A model generated the notes under the pieces. The model was not told the origin of the DNA, ran no database searches, and saw nothing but the letters and a program-made list of their open reading frames with translations. DNA of 64,000 nt from JANSYA01 sp965243385 (GTDB lineage Bacteria; Spirochaetota; Leptospiria; Leptospirales; Leptonemataceae). The stretch is taken from contig CBDEUV010000002.1 in assembly GCA_965243385.1 (NCBI GenBank), positions 2,728,001 to 2,792,000 on the forward strand. Reading direction: 5' to 3'. This document shows, piece after piece, positions 43,650 to 52,623 of this stretch. Each line of letters begins with the position of its first letter. Position 1 is the first letter of the stretch. Made by a program: the position numbers and the translations under genes.

Positions 43650-45209
43650 ATGAATATGACGTATCGTTCGGAAACCGCAGGCCGGGGTCCCGTACTCGCC
43701 AACCGCGTCCGCTTCGGTCTCGCCGCGCTCTTTTACGCCAGTCTGGCGGTCAGCATGCAGACCAACACCACGCTGCAGAATATCAGCTATTTCACAGGCA
43801 CGACCCTGATGTTCGCCTACGCGATTCTTACGGCGATCAAGGCACGACGCGGCACGCTCAAAGCCTGGATGAACTACCTGACTCTCACCCTGGACGTGGT
43901 CATCGCCAGCATCGTAATCACCATAGGTACGATCGGAACGCCCGAAGAAGCGGCCGGCCAGATTCGCTCGCTGCCCCTGTACGGCGTCTTCTTCTTTTTT
44001 ATCCTCTACTCTGCGTTTTTATTCTCACGCAACTTCGTACTCTGGATCGGCGCGCTGTGCGTCGTCGGACAGCTCGCCGGCGTGGTCGTCGGTTATTTTA
44101 TGGGCGTGATTTACTGGGAAGGCGAAATCGAAGAGGAGACGATGGCCTCGATTATCATCTCCGATCAGGTGCTGAAAATCCTGTTCACCATCGCCGCGGC
44201 CTTTACGACTCGCTCGGTGATCGGCATTCTCATACGAATGCATCAGGAAGCGACCGATCAGTACGAAGCGACAGTCGCCTCGTATGAGAAAGTCGAACGC
44301 AGCCGCAACGTAATGCAGGAATCGTCCGCGACCCTGCGGACTTCGATTGAAAGCGTGCGCGGATTCGTGGATCGCTTTAACGACGAATTGCAAAGCCAGG
44401 CGGCCACCTTCGAAGAGATCAGCGCCGCGGTTTCGCAATTCTCGACGGGCACCGAACGATCCGCGGATTCCGTACGCGTGCAGTACTCTATGTTCCAGGA
44501 AATTTCGGATCAAAACCGCCAGCTCGAAGCGACGCTGGATAATATCGTGAATTCCACCGAAAATTTACAGAATCGAATGCAGCTTGCCAGTCAAAACGAA
44601 GAGCGGGTGAGCGCGGCCATCGTCGAAGTGAACGCCTCAATCCAGGAAATCGGCAACTCCTTTCAGCGCGTGCATCAAATCAATACGATCATGAGCGAAA
44701 TCGCCGACCGCACGAACCTGCTATCTTTAAACGCGGCGATCGAAGCCGCACGGGCCGGCGATGCGGGGCGCGGTTTCGCGGTGGTCGCGGGGGAAGTCGG
44801 ACGACTCGCGGAAAACAGCTCGGGCAACGCCGCGAATATCGCGGGCATCATCGAAGAGAGCGGCGTGCAGATCGAACGCGGGACGGCGGCCGCTTCGCAC
44901 TCGCGCACGATCGTGGAATCCCAGGCCCGCGAAATCCTGGCGATTATCGAGCTGGTGGCGCGCTTAAACGACGAAGTGGACAGCCAACGCTCCATGACCG
45001 AAACGGCGCACGCCGCCGTGCGAAGGCTGAGTGATCTCGCGCGGGAACTGGATTCGATCGCGAGCGAACAGCGCACCGGCGGCCAGAGCATCATCGATTC
45101 GCTGGAGGCGCTCGAACGAGGCGTCATGGATCTCGTGAATATGTCGCGCGATATGCAGGGCGAAATCCACGCCATCGAAAGCCAGGCGCAAAAGCTCGCG
45201 ACGGCGTAA
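43650..45209 (+). CDS. Methyl-accepting chemotaxis protein with polytopic membrane sensor
   Basis: 519 residues. The N-terminal about 210 residues hold about six transmembrane helices with very short loops and no large periplasmic domain, so it likely senses membrane-state or internal cues. The signalling hairpin is clear: INTIMSEIADRTNLLSLNAAIEAARAG (split by kinase-control turn) followed by GRGFAVVAGEVGRLAENS. No HAMP domain is visible. A hairpin terminator-like element follows the stop. Companion receptor at 49336-50925 has a different membrane part. Confidence 0.93.
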   Translation: MNMTYRSETAGRGPVLANRVRFGLAALFYASLAVSMQTNTTLQNISYFTGTTLMFAYAILTAIKARRGTLKAWMNYLTLTLDVVIASIVITIGTIGTPEEAAGQIRSLPLYGVFFFFILYSAFLFSRNFVLWIGALCVVGQLAGVVVGYFMGVIYWEGEIEEETMASIIISDQVLKILFTIAAAFTTRSVIGILIRMHQEATDQYEATVASYEKVERSRNVMQESSATLRTSIESVRGFVDRFNDELQSQAATFEEISAAVSQFSTGTERSADSVRVQYSMFQEISDQNRQLEATLDNIVNSTENLQNRMQLASQNEERVSAAIVEVNASIQEIGNSFQRVHQINTIMSEIADRTNLLSLNAAIEAARAGDAGRGFAVVAGEVGRLAENSSGNAANIAGIIEESGVQIERGTAAASHSRTIVESQAREILAIIELVARLNDEVDSQRSMTETAHAAVRRLSDLARELDSIASEQRTGGQSIIDSLEALERGVMDLVNMSRDMQGEIHAIESQAQKLATA

Positions 45210-45214
45210 TATCT

Positions 45215-45241
45215 ATCGGGTAAGCGAAAAGCCTACCCGAT
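45215..45241 (+). terminator. Hairpin after the first chemoreceptor
   Basis: ATCGGGTA (45215-45222) pairs perfectly with TACCCGAT (45234-45241) with an 11-base loop, 5 bases after the chemoreceptor stop. No T-run follows, so intrinsic termination is uncertain. Confidence 0.45.
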
Positions 45242-45283
45242 CCGGGGATTGCGAATCGAGCGGAGTCTGATTAGGCTTTGTCA

Positions 45284-45700
45284 ATGATTACGCAAAGCTC
45301 TTTCGAAGACGTCAAAGCCGAATACGCTTTCATCGCAGCGCTGCCCCCGAAGCTGCAGGAATTGATCTCCAGTGAGATTCCGCCCGACGCTGATATTGTC
45401 GACGCCTTCAGCGTGACAATCGGCGGCGTACCCGGTTGCATCCTCATCTTCGAAAACCAGCTCTCGGCGTTCTGGTTGAGCAAATTGTTCTTCTTAAAAT
45501 TTCCGACGCTGCAGGAATTCAATTTCTCTCAGCTGAATACGGTGAATCCCGAGGGATCGAACCGGCTGTATTTGCACTGCTCCGCGGATCCGGAAGTGAT
45601 GAACGAAGATTACGAAGAAGGCACTTTTGTATTCAGCACTGAATCAGAAAGAGACGCGGCGCTCAGCGCCATCAACGCGAAGGCCATCCGTCTCAGGTGA
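45284..45700 (+). CDS. Hypothetical protein, possible PH-like fold
   Basis: 138 residues from ATG 45284 (TTG 45278 also possible). No signal peptide and no membrane helix. The sequence ISSEIPPDADIVDAFSVTIGG, FWLSKLFFLKFPTLQEFNFSQLNTVNPEGSNRLYLHC, followed by EEGTFVFSTESERDAALSAI, has the strand-rich middle and single C-terminal helix of bacterial pleckstrin-homology-like proteins. That is only a pattern impression. No partner gene. Confidence 0.6.
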   Translation: MITQSSFEDVKAEYAFIAALPPKLQELISSEIPPDADIVDAFSVTIGGVPGCILIFENQLSAFWLSKLFFLKFPTLQEFNFSQLNTVNPEGSNRLYLHCSADPEVMNEDYEEGTFVFSTESERDAALSAINAKAIRLR

Positions 45701-45973
45701 TTGTCGAATCTCGTTATTGCGGAATCGCCGAAAATTATATTCAGCGTAACTCGCCACGATGATCATCAAATCCAGAGCGCGACATTCAGGCGGACGAGAG
45801 TCAAATAAGACGCGAATTCACGCGAACTATGAAAACGCGCGCGTCGCGGTTGAGCTGGATCTCGAATACTCCTCGAGCACGTCGCTGCCCGCGCGAGTGC
45901 TTCGCTCGCTTCGTGCTTTCCTACGACGATCCCGGATTTCGCCGCAGGATAAATATCAGCGCGGGGACGAGCG
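45701..45973. other. Non-coding or uncertain region
   Basis: 273 bases. A 72-codon open frame on the plus strand (45759-45977) overlaps the next start by TGA/ATG but has no ribosome site and biased Arg/Ser content, so I do not call it. Nothing else is visible apart from the promoter space for the next gene. Confidence 0.5.
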
Positions 45974-46771
45974 ATGAGCAAACTCCCGACGTCGCTGGGC
46001 CTTTTCGGGGCTCTGGGGATAGCGCTCCTGTTCGGCTGCAACGGCGATAAGTACTCCAGCAAAGATCTTCGGGAACTGTTATTCGAGAAGTATCAGACCG
46101 AATTCGAAGTCTACAACCACTGGTATCATTTCGAGCTCGGTCACTACGTCTTCACAGCCCGTAGCTGCGAAGACCGAAACGTCGTGGCGTACGGTACATA
46201 CGGCGCGAAGGGGCGCCCGATTCATGACAACTATCCGCAGACCTTATTTTCCCGCCAGGCTCAAGAGCAGGGCTACGAATTCCTCGACCGCTTCTACGAA
46301 CGGGTGCTGGTTCTACCGAATGTGAACTCCCATTACGAACACAAATTCGGCGCGACGGTCGTCGATCTGGCGTCCGTACTGGCGTCGCCGAATCTACATC
46401 TCCGCTCTTCGTATCGCATTTTCGTATTCGATTCTTTTAACGAAAACGACCTTCAATCGCGCGAGAGGATGCTTCGCGGTATTCTGGCTCTGATTCGCGT
46501 CCTGAATCGGAATCCGGGCCTCGAATATGATCTGTGGGTGGAGTTCTGGGACACCGGACTCTCCGACACGGAATTCGCCGAAATTCGCCGCGACTTCGAT
46601 CCTGTGGGTGATAGCGTCCTGCGTAATCCGGAACGCAAAGCCGGTCGGGCGCTGCGCATCATGCGCATTGAATTTCAGTCGAGTCCGGATTTGAAGATCA
46701 GCGCAGACGCCCTCTTCGCGGCAATGGAACCCGCTGCAAAAGGACTGCGTGCGAAAAAGACACGGTTTTGA
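45974..46771 (+). CDS. Putative lipoprotein, unknown function
   Basis: 265 residues. Signal peptide with GIALLFGC, Cys22 being the likely lipidated residue. The mature region has many aromatic residues (YNHWYHFELGHYVFTA), a GTYGAKGRP turn and a C-terminal LRIMRIEFQSSPDL strand, but I recognise no domain. It faces the NHL-repeat gene tail to tail, 30 bases away. Confidence 0.7.
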   Translation: MSKLPTSLGLFGALGIALLFGCNGDKYSSKDLRELLFEKYQTEFEVYNHWYHFELGHYVFTARSCEDRNVVAYGTYGAKGRPIHDNYPQTLFSRQAQEQGYEFLDRFYERVLVLPNVNSHYEHKFGATVVDLASVLASPNLHLRSSYRIFVFDSFNENDLQSRERMLRGILALIRVLNRNPGLEYDLWVEFWDTGLSDTEFAEIRRDFDPVGDSVLRNPERKAGRALRIMRIEFQSSPDLKISADALFAAMEPAAKGLRAKKTRF

Positions 46772-46802
46772 ACTGCGATCGGGTTGAAACGAATTCCATG
46801 GC

Positions 46803-48074
46803 TCAGTCAATGCGACGGATCTTATGATTGCCCGTATCCGCGACGTAAAGGCTCTGTCCGTCTGAGACGACGCCCATTGGAGACGCGAATCTTCCGGTTC
46901 CCGGAGGGCCGTCCCGGTCACCAGAAACGTAATCGCCGGGCATCGGGCCGGCCAGTGTTGAGGTTTCCCCGTTGGCGATGGTGACTCTGCGGATCTTATT
47001 GTTTCCAAACTCGGAGACATATAGATATGTTCCGTCAGTTGTAATCCCGGCCGGATCGGCGAAACGCGCAGCCGCCGCCGCGCCGTCTGTATCTCTCGTG
47101 AACCCGTTGCCTTTGACCGGCCCCGCCAGGGTTCGCGTATAGCCCGTCGCGATGTCGATCGCCCGAATCTTATTGTTTCCGAAATCAGCTACAAAGAGCT
47201 CTCGTCCGTCGGTCGTAATTCCGGAAGGATAATTAAAGCGCGCGAGATGTGCAGGACCATCGACGTCACCGATCGAGAACGCCGGAGAGCCAGGCGGCGG
47301 GCCGGCCAGAGTGGTGGTATCGCCCGTCGCGATTGAAATCTTTCGAATCCGGGACCCGCCCGCCTCTGCCACGAACAGACTCTCGCCATCCGTGGTAATT
47401 CCGGTCGGAAAATCAAAACGCGCCGCGAAACGCGGACCATCCGCATCGCCAGCGCTCGTATCTCCAGGTGGGGGGCCGGCGAAGGTCGTCGTGTTTCCCG
47501 TGACCGGATCTATCCTCCGGACCTTGTTGTTGTTGCCGTCCGCGACGTAAATATGGCCGCCGGTATAGCTAATGCCCTCCAGCCGCGCGAACCTGGCGGA
47601 CTCGGCGATTCCGTCCGCGTCGCCCCAGGCAACGGCCGGAAAGCCGCCTGCGATGGTTTTTGTTGCTCCGCTGCTTAAATCGATGCTGCGAACCCGGGAA
47701 TAGGCATCCGTAATATAAAGTCGTTCGCCGTCTGTGGCGATTGAATTGAGCGCATTAAACCGCGCGGCATTGCCCGTCGCGTCTACAAAACCGCCGCTAC
47801 GGTCGCCCGGCAAGGGACCAGCGGACGTAGATACGATTCCGCTTAAGTTAAGAGTGCAACCCTGCATGCCATCGCCGAGTTGCACCGGTGAGCAGGACCC
47901 GGACTCCGTCTGGTCCGGGAAAAAGCCGATCCCAGGCAAAAATAGCATTGGATCCTCCGATTCATTCTCGCTCGCGAGCATATGCAGGGGGACGCAGTGC
48001 ATCAACGCGACGGCGACCCCGAACAGAGCGCAGAACCTGGCCCGTATGAACAGAATACGCAGAACGCCGTACAT
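46803..48074 (-). CDS. Secreted six-NHL-repeat beta-propeller protein
   Basis: 423 residues. N-terminal signal region with hydrophobic segment (about 8-27). Six NHL repeats of about 52-56 residues run from about residue 90 to the end, each with a GITTDGxxLYVADxGNNKIRxID core and a TxTLAGP strand; the last repeat ends in HKIRRID. Six blades would close into one propeller. Between the blades lie Gly/Asp-rich loops (GDxDGPxxxARF) that repeat as regularly as the NHL core. Such secreted NHL proteins are frequent in Leptospira. Binding partner unknown. Confidence 0.88.
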   Translation of the reverse strand: MYGVLRILFIRARFCALFGVAVALMHCVPLHMLASENESEDPMLFLPGIGFFPDQTESGSCSPVQLGDGMQGCTLNLSGIVSTSAGPLPGDRSGGFVDATGNAARFNALNSIATDGERLYITDAYSRVRSIDLSSGATKTIAGGFPAVAWGDADGIAESARFARLEGISYTGGHIYVADGNNNKVRRIDPVTGNTTTFAGPPPGDTSAGDADGPRFAARFDFPTGITTDGESLFVAEAGGSRIRKISIATGDTTTLAGPPPGSPAFSIGDVDGPAHLARFNYPSGITTDGRELFVADFGNNKIRAIDIATGYTRTLAGPVKGNGFTRDTDGAAAAARFADPAGITTDGTYLYVSEFGNNKIRRVTIANGETSTLAGPMPGDYVSGDRDGPPGTGRFASPMGVVSDGQSLYVADTGNHKIRRID

Positions 48075-48218
48075 ACGGTCTGCGTAGAATAGCCGCGGCC
48101 GGAGACAAGCTACAGAAACGGAATGACACCCCGCAGAAGGGTGGTTTTCGCCCGCGCCCCACCCGCACCGCTATCAGGGCGTCTTCAACTGGATCGCTGA
48201 GGGACGATTATGCGGCGC

Positions 48219-49091
48219 TCATTCTTTCGAATATTCGCTCGATGGTTTGATCTTTATCGGATCATTTTCCGTATCGCGCTTGAGCGTCTTTGTATCGTCG
48301 ACTCGGCCGGCTTCTTCCACGGCGTCGGCGCCGCCGGTTTGAACATCGACTTCCCCGCGCTCCTTCAGCAGTTCCTCTGGCGTGATATTGCTTTCCAGCA
48401 CGCGCAGCTCGGGAGACGAGCGCTTGATATCGTCCAGCAGACGATTGTATTCGAGAACGGAACTCTTCTGGAATACGGAGAGACCTCGAATAATATTCAA
48501 CGCCTCGTCTGAAAGCGGCCGAATCATGGCGCGTTCCAGACGCTTCTGATTTTCGATCACGATCTGTGCATCTTTTTCCAGAACGACTTCTTCGGAGGAA
48601 CCCTGCGTTGCGACCGCGACGGCCCCTTCGGAGACCGCTACTGTTACGACCGCAGCTTCATCCACAGACACCAGAAAGGCCGTACCGCGAACCGACGCGA
48701 TGACTGTGGGCGTGGACACGGCGAACTCCGACTGCGCGTCGGTCTTGTTTACGTACGATACCAGCGCGCCACGGGTCAATCGCAGCTCTACTTTCGCCGC
48801 GGAGGCGGCCTGCACAATATCACGGGCTTCCACGCGCGCGTTCGCGCCCAGGCGTACCACGCCCATCCCGGGAAAAGCCAGCGACGCGGATGACGCGGCT
48901 CCAGTGACGACCACATCCTGCGCCTGGAGTTCCAGCCCGACTGCTGCGGCCGGTGCATCGCCTGCACGCTCCACGTTCACCTGGCCGAAGACCTGACTGA
49001 GAATCAGACGCGGTTGCGCGTCCTGCTCGGAAGCCGGTCCACAGGCGAGCCAGCTGGCAAATACGATCAGATACAGGGGGAAACGTTTCAT
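48219..49091 (-). CDS. FecR-domain lipoprotein
   Basis: 290 residues. Signal peptide ends SWLAC, Cys17 probably lipidated. A FecR-type domain follows (about 28-165): LSQVFGQVNVERAGD, VVTGAASSASLAFPGMGVVRLGANARVEA, LTRGALVSYVNKTDAQSEFAVSTPTVIASVRGTAFLVSV, which is the FecR signature. The C-terminal about 120 residues are helical and charged (TPEELLKERG). There is no sigma factor beside it, so a FecI-type role is unlikely. The well-known Leptospira lipoprotein LipL45 also carries a FecR domain, so it may be a relative. Confidence 0.85.
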   Translation of the reverse strand: MKRFPLYLIVFASWLACGPASEQDAQPRLILSQVFGQVNVERAGDAPAAAVGLELQAQDVVVTGAASSASLAFPGMGVVRLGANARVEARDIVQAASAAKVELRLTRGALVSYVNKTDAQSEFAVSTPTVIASVRGTAFLVSVDEAAVVTVAVSEGAVAVATQGSSEEVVLEKDAQIVIENQKRLERAMIRPLSDEALNIIRGLSVFQKSSVLEYNRLLDDIKRSSPELRVLESNITPEELLKERGEVDVQTGGADAVEEAGRVDDTKTLKRDTENDPIKIKPSSEYSKE

Positions 49092-49306
49092 GATGACCTC
49101 GCAGGATGGGGCGTATCAAGCCGACAGGCTTCGCGAAAGAGAGTCATGGCCTGGCCCGGAGCGTTGTCAATTAGAATCGGACGCAGCGCGCTGGCGAATC
49201 GTCACTGTTTTTCGCAAGGCCGGTGGTTGCAATGAGGCAGGACAGTCCGGAACCACGAAGGCGTTCGGAGAGCGCCGCCGCGGTCCATGGCTTTCGCCGA
49301 CGATCG

Positions 49307-49334
49307 GTGCGGGACCGCGGACCGGGTCCCGCAC
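49307..49334 (-). terminator. Hairpin after the second chemoreceptor gene
   Basis: GTGCGGGACC (49307-49316) pairs perfectly with GGTCCCGCAC (49325-49334), 8-base loop. It abuts the stop of the chemoreceptor at 49336. The strong G+C stem without T-run suggests a 3'-end stabiliser or factor-dependent terminator. Confidence 0.5.
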
Positions 49335-49335
49335 G

Positions 49336-50925
49336 CTATCTTTGAATGAGGCCGTCTGAGAGAGAACGCGCCGTGTCTTCGTTCTGCTTAACAATCTGAT
49401 AGAGGGATTCGATCGCCTGCGTGCTTTTGCTCATTGATTCGTTTATGTGATTGATCGTCGAAGCGATTTCATTGGCCGCCACGCTCTGTTCTTTGACCGC
49501 GACTTCGGTCTCCCTGGCGGCGACTCCAGAGGTTTCCAGTTTATGCACCATGGCGGCGAAGGCCTCCTTCAGATTCGTCAGCTCATCGCGTAGCGACTCG
49601 AAGAAGGCGCTAACCGGGTTGATGTCTCGAATCATTGTTTCGATTTGCGACGCGCCCGAGTCGACGTTTGATAATCCCGCTTTGATTTCCTGATCATTCT
49701 CCTGCATGAGATTGATGATTTCCGTGACGCTGGAAGCCGTCTGATCGGCCAGGCGTGAGACTTCATTCGCAACGACCGCAAAACCGCGCCCGGCCGCACC
49801 GGCCCGCGCGGCCTCGATCGAAGCATTCAGGGAAAGCAAATTGACCCTGTCCGCGATTTCCTGAATGATCGTAACGACCTGCCTGACGCGCTGAGTCCCC
49901 TGAGCGACTCTGGAGATCGAATCGACCATTGAACGCAGCGTGGATTCTCCGGCTCGCGCATTCTTCGTCGCCTGTTCGATCAATCCTGTGGATTGATCGA
50001 CCTGCTCCATAATCGAATCAGTGCGCAGAGTCAGTTCCCGGGTTTGGTCCACAATCGAGTCAACGGCGGTCGTCTGCGCGATGGTATTTCCGGTGATCCT
50101 TTCGATACCCGCCTGAACTTCTTCGACGGTCGCCGCCATTTGCTCAAGGGACGCGGCATTGTTTCGGGATTGGTCCGTGGTCGTTCCCGCCACTCCGCTC
50201 AGAGAAACTGAGGTTTCCAGGATTTGCTTCGAAGTCGCCCCGATTCGATCGATCAGCTGACCCTGCTCTTTTTCTTTAAGCTCCAGATCGAATATGACCC
50301 GGTTTGTGGTCTCAAACTCTCTCCGGAGACGAATGCAATAGTAAATGAGGATGGAAACCTCGAAAACGACGAAGGCGGCGTGCAGCAAAACTATGTCCCA
50401 ACCGCTATCGTAATTAAACGCCGCGATATCGATCCCCGCGAATGAAATATCGTTCTGCTGACAATAATTGACTCCACCGTGATGCAAAACGGTGTATACG
50501 ACTGCGGGCACCAGCACTCGCCAGTCTCGATAGATAACAAGAAAGGCCAGCGCTCCGAAAATATGAAAGTGCATTTCAATACGTCCGAGTTGCAGGGTAA
50601 TGAAAAGACTTGAGAAGTATAACAATACTATCGCGATCAGAGAACGCGAAAATAGAGTGCCTTTCGCAAAGAAGTATGCGAGTTGGGCCGTGGCGGCTCC
50701 GATCAAACCGCCGATCAGAGCGAGAGCCCAGGTTCCATACCCATAGGAAATAACCAGGGTTCCAACCGGAACATGCCCCCAGATCAACCAGACCAGGAAA
50801 CGATCGGAGGATATATAATGTTCGGAGCGGAGCTTTCGAATTCTGCTTTCACTCAGATCAGAGGCGGGCGCCTTTGAGGGGAGGCGTTCGGATGAATGGC
50901 CCGTGCCCGAATTAAATGAAAGCAT
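49336..50925 (-). CDS. Methyl-accepting chemotaxis protein with His-rich membrane domain
   Basis: 529 residues. Residues about 45-210 hold five or six transmembrane helices. Two neighbouring segments carry histidines: EMHFHIFGALAFLVIYRDWR and PAVVYTVLHHGGVNYCQQ, the pattern of a membrane domain also seen in other chemoreceptors and GGDEF proteins and a possible heme or metal site (inference). The signalling hairpin is IQEIADRVNLLSLNASIEAARAG then GRGFAVVANEVSRLADQT. It starts 4 bases after the SCO gene stop, whose end supplies the AGGAG ribosome site, so the two genes are co-expressed. Confidence 0.92.
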   Translation of the reverse strand: MLSFNSGTGHSSERLPSKAPASDLSESRIRKLRSEHYISSDRFLVWLIWGHVPVGTLVISYGYGTWALALIGGLIGAATAQLAYFFAKGTLFSRSLIAIVLLYFSSLFITLQLGRIEMHFHIFGALAFLVIYRDWRVLVPAVVYTVLHHGGVNYCQQNDISFAGIDIAAFNYDSGWDIVLLHAAFVVFEVSILIYYCIRLRREFETTNRVIFDLELKEKEQGQLIDRIGATSKQILETSVSLSGVAGTTTDQSRNNAASLEQMAATVEEVQAGIERITGNTIAQTTAVDSIVDQTRELTLRTDSIMEQVDQSTGLIEQATKNARAGESTLRSMVDSISRVAQGTQRVRQVVTIIQEIADRVNLLSLNASIEAARAGAAGRGFAVVANEVSRLADQTASSVTEIINLMQENDQEIKAGLSNVDSGASQIETMIRDINPVSAFFESLRDELTNLKEAFAAMVHKLETSGVAARETEVAVKEQSVAANEIASTINHINESMSKSTQAIESLYQIVKQNEDTARSLSDGLIQR

Positions 50926-50928
50926 AGC

Positions 50929-51579
50929 TTACTCCTGCTCAATCATCGCTCCGGCGAGCGATGCGAAATCCGACTTCAACGCGTGCAGGTCTTCTAAGAC
51001 CTCTTGCGAAACGATATCGCTCGAGTACATCAATCGCAGCTGACCGGATGGATCGATGATATATGCAATCATTGGATGTTGAATCGCACGATCACGATCC
51101 TCGTTAAGAACCCCGCCGGTTTCGTAAAACACTCCGTAGTCCGACGCAACTTTGCGAACCGGGTCTTTTCCGCCTCGCAGGGCCACAAAAGAAAGCTTCG
51201 TGCTTTCAAAGAGCTGCGCAAAGACCGACCTGGCCTGGGTGTCGCGACGCGGATCAATGCTCACAAAAACGATAGCGAGATCCACCCCCGTTAAATCTCC
51301 CGCGGCCTCCAGCTTCGCCAGCGACCCGAAAGTACGGGGACAAATTGTTCCACAGCTTCCATAGCCAAAAAACAAGAATACGAATCTTCCGCGAAAGTCC
51401 TCCAGACGGACTGGCTCGCCCTCAAAACTGGTGAGCTCGAAGGCAGGCGCCGGCCGGTGTAGAGGCCGTCCGTGATATTGCGATAGATTGAGCTGTCCGA
51501 TCCAGGCGGGCATTGCGATCAGCAGGGAAGCCAGAACCGCGAAGGCGACGACAAAGAATGCTTTTTGATATTTCTGCAT
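50929..51579 (-). CDS. SCO1/SenC-family copper chaperone
   Basis: 216 residues, membrane-anchored thioredoxin-fold protein that delivers copper to cytochrome oxidase CuA or acts as a thiol redox protein. N-terminal membrane helix at about 9-27. The copper ligands are intact: Cys76 and Cys80 in GYGSCGTICP, and His168 in AIQHPM. Length and layout are standard SCO. Its start is set by ATG 51579. Unusually it is coupled to a chemoreceptor rather than to oxidase genes; no cytochrome oxidase gene is in this window. Confidence 0.9.
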   Translation of the reverse strand: MQKYQKAFFVVAFAVLASLLIAMPAWIGQLNLSQYHGRPLHRPAPAFELTSFEGEPVRLEDFRGRFVFLFFGYGSCGTICPRTFGSLAKLEAAGDLTGVDLAIVFVSIDPRRDTQARSVFAQLFESTKLSFVALRGGKDPVRKVASDYGVFYETGGVLNEDRDRAIQHPMIAYIIDPSGQLRLMYSSDIVSQEVLEDLHALKSDFASLAGAMIEQE

Positions 51580-51717
51580 GTATCCGCTCTTGCTGTATAT
51601 CTCCAACGGACGAAGAGAAATCACCCAATGAAAGCGCCAAGCGGAAAACCTTGGACAAAACTAACAATTATACAGCCGGGTCTGGATCACATCGAAGATT
51701 GCATGATATTTATCACA

Positions 51718-51746
51718 CCCGTTTCGCCGAGAGCGGGCGAAACGGG
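51718..51746. repeat. 11-bp perfect inverted repeat between sdhB and the SCO gene
   Basis: CCCGTTTCGCC (51718-51728) pairs with GGCGAAACGGG (51736-51746), loop GAGAGCG. It lies about 25 bases outside the sdhB terminator. Could terminate readthrough from either side or act as a promoter-proximal operator for the SCO gene. Confidence 0.5.
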
Positions 51747-51770
51747 TACGGCGGATCGCCCGGGCATAAA

Positions 51771-51807
51771 AAAACGGCCCGCGGCGTCAGACACCACGGA
51801 CCGTTTT
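51771..51807 (-). terminator. Rho-independent terminator of the sdhCAB operon
   Basis: On the minus strand the stem CGGACCGTTTT complement (51807-51797) pairs with 51781-51771, one G-T mismatch, followed by seven T. It lies about 65 bases after the sdhB stop. Confidence 0.85.
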
Positions 51808-51870
51808 CGGTCAACTTGCGCTGCTGAGTACGAGTACCTCAGTCCAGACGCGGGTCTTCGCTGTACCGAT

Positions 51871-52623
51871 TTAAACCTTAACCGGTTCCTTAATTGAAGT
51901 CGCCAGGTATTCGCGGTTCATACGTGCGATGAATTTCACCGGAATCTCTTTGGGGCAGGCCGCTTCGCATTCGTACTGGTTCGTGCAATTTCCGAATGCC
52001 TCGCGGTCCATCTGCGCGACCATCGCCTGCGCGCGACGCGTGGCTTCCGGTTTGCCCTGGGGCAGCATATTCAGATGCGACACCTTCGCCGAAACGAAGA
52101 GCATGGCCGACGCGTTCTTGCAGGCGGCTACACAGGCGCCGCAGCCGATGCACTGCGCCGCGTCCATCGCGTCATCGGCGACGTTCTTCGAAATCGGGAT
52201 TTCGTTGGCGTCCGGCGCAGTGCCGGTATTCGCCGAAATAAAGCCGCCCTTTTGAATGATGCGGTCGAAAGCGCTGCGATCGACCATCAGATCTTTGATG
52301 ATCGGAAAGGCTTTCGCGCGCCACGGTTCGATGAAGATCGTGTCGCCGTCTTTGAATTTGCGCATGTGCAGCTGGCAGGTGGTCGTGGCTTTCTCGGGTC
52401 CGTGAGGGATGCCGTTGATCACCAGACTGCAGGCTCCGCAAATGCCTTCGCGGCAGTCATGATCGAAGATTACGGGATCGTCGCCCTTTTCGATCAAGCC
52501 TTCATTCAGCACGTCGAGCATTTCCAGGAAGGACATATGCTCGGACGCCTCGACCGGATAGGTTTCGATCCGGCCTTTTTCGTTCGGCCCGTTCTGACGC
52601 CAGACTTTCAGAGTGAGATTCAT
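51871..52623 (-). CDS. sdhB: Succinate dehydrogenase iron-sulfur subunit
   Basis: 250 residues, transfers electrons from SdhA flavin to quinone. The N-terminal 2Fe-2S domain has CREGICGAC plus a further Cys, and the C-terminal domain has CIGCGACVAAC and CTNQYECEAACPKE for the 4Fe-4S and 3Fe-4S clusters. Layout matches the type B SdhABC of Bacteroidetes, Leptospira and epsilonproteobacteria. Its ATG overlaps the sdhA stop (TAATG). Confidence 0.95.
   Translation of the reverse strand: MNLTLKVWRQNGPNEKGRIETYPVEASEHMSFLEMLDVLNEGLIEKGDDPVIFDHDCREGICGACSLVINGIPHGPEKATTTCQLHMRKFKDGDTIFIEPWRAKAFPIIKDLMVDRSAFDRIIQKGGFISANTGTAPDANEIPISKNVADDAMDAAQCIGCGACVAACKNASAMLFVSAKVSHLNMLPQGKPEATRRAQAMVAQMDREAFGNCTNQYECEAACPKEIPVKFIARMNREYLATSIKEPVKV

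Noticed and set aside
45759..45977. Small plus-strand frame of 72 codons before the lipoprotein gene
   Set aside because: No ribosome site, Arg/Ser-biased composition and no recognisable feature.
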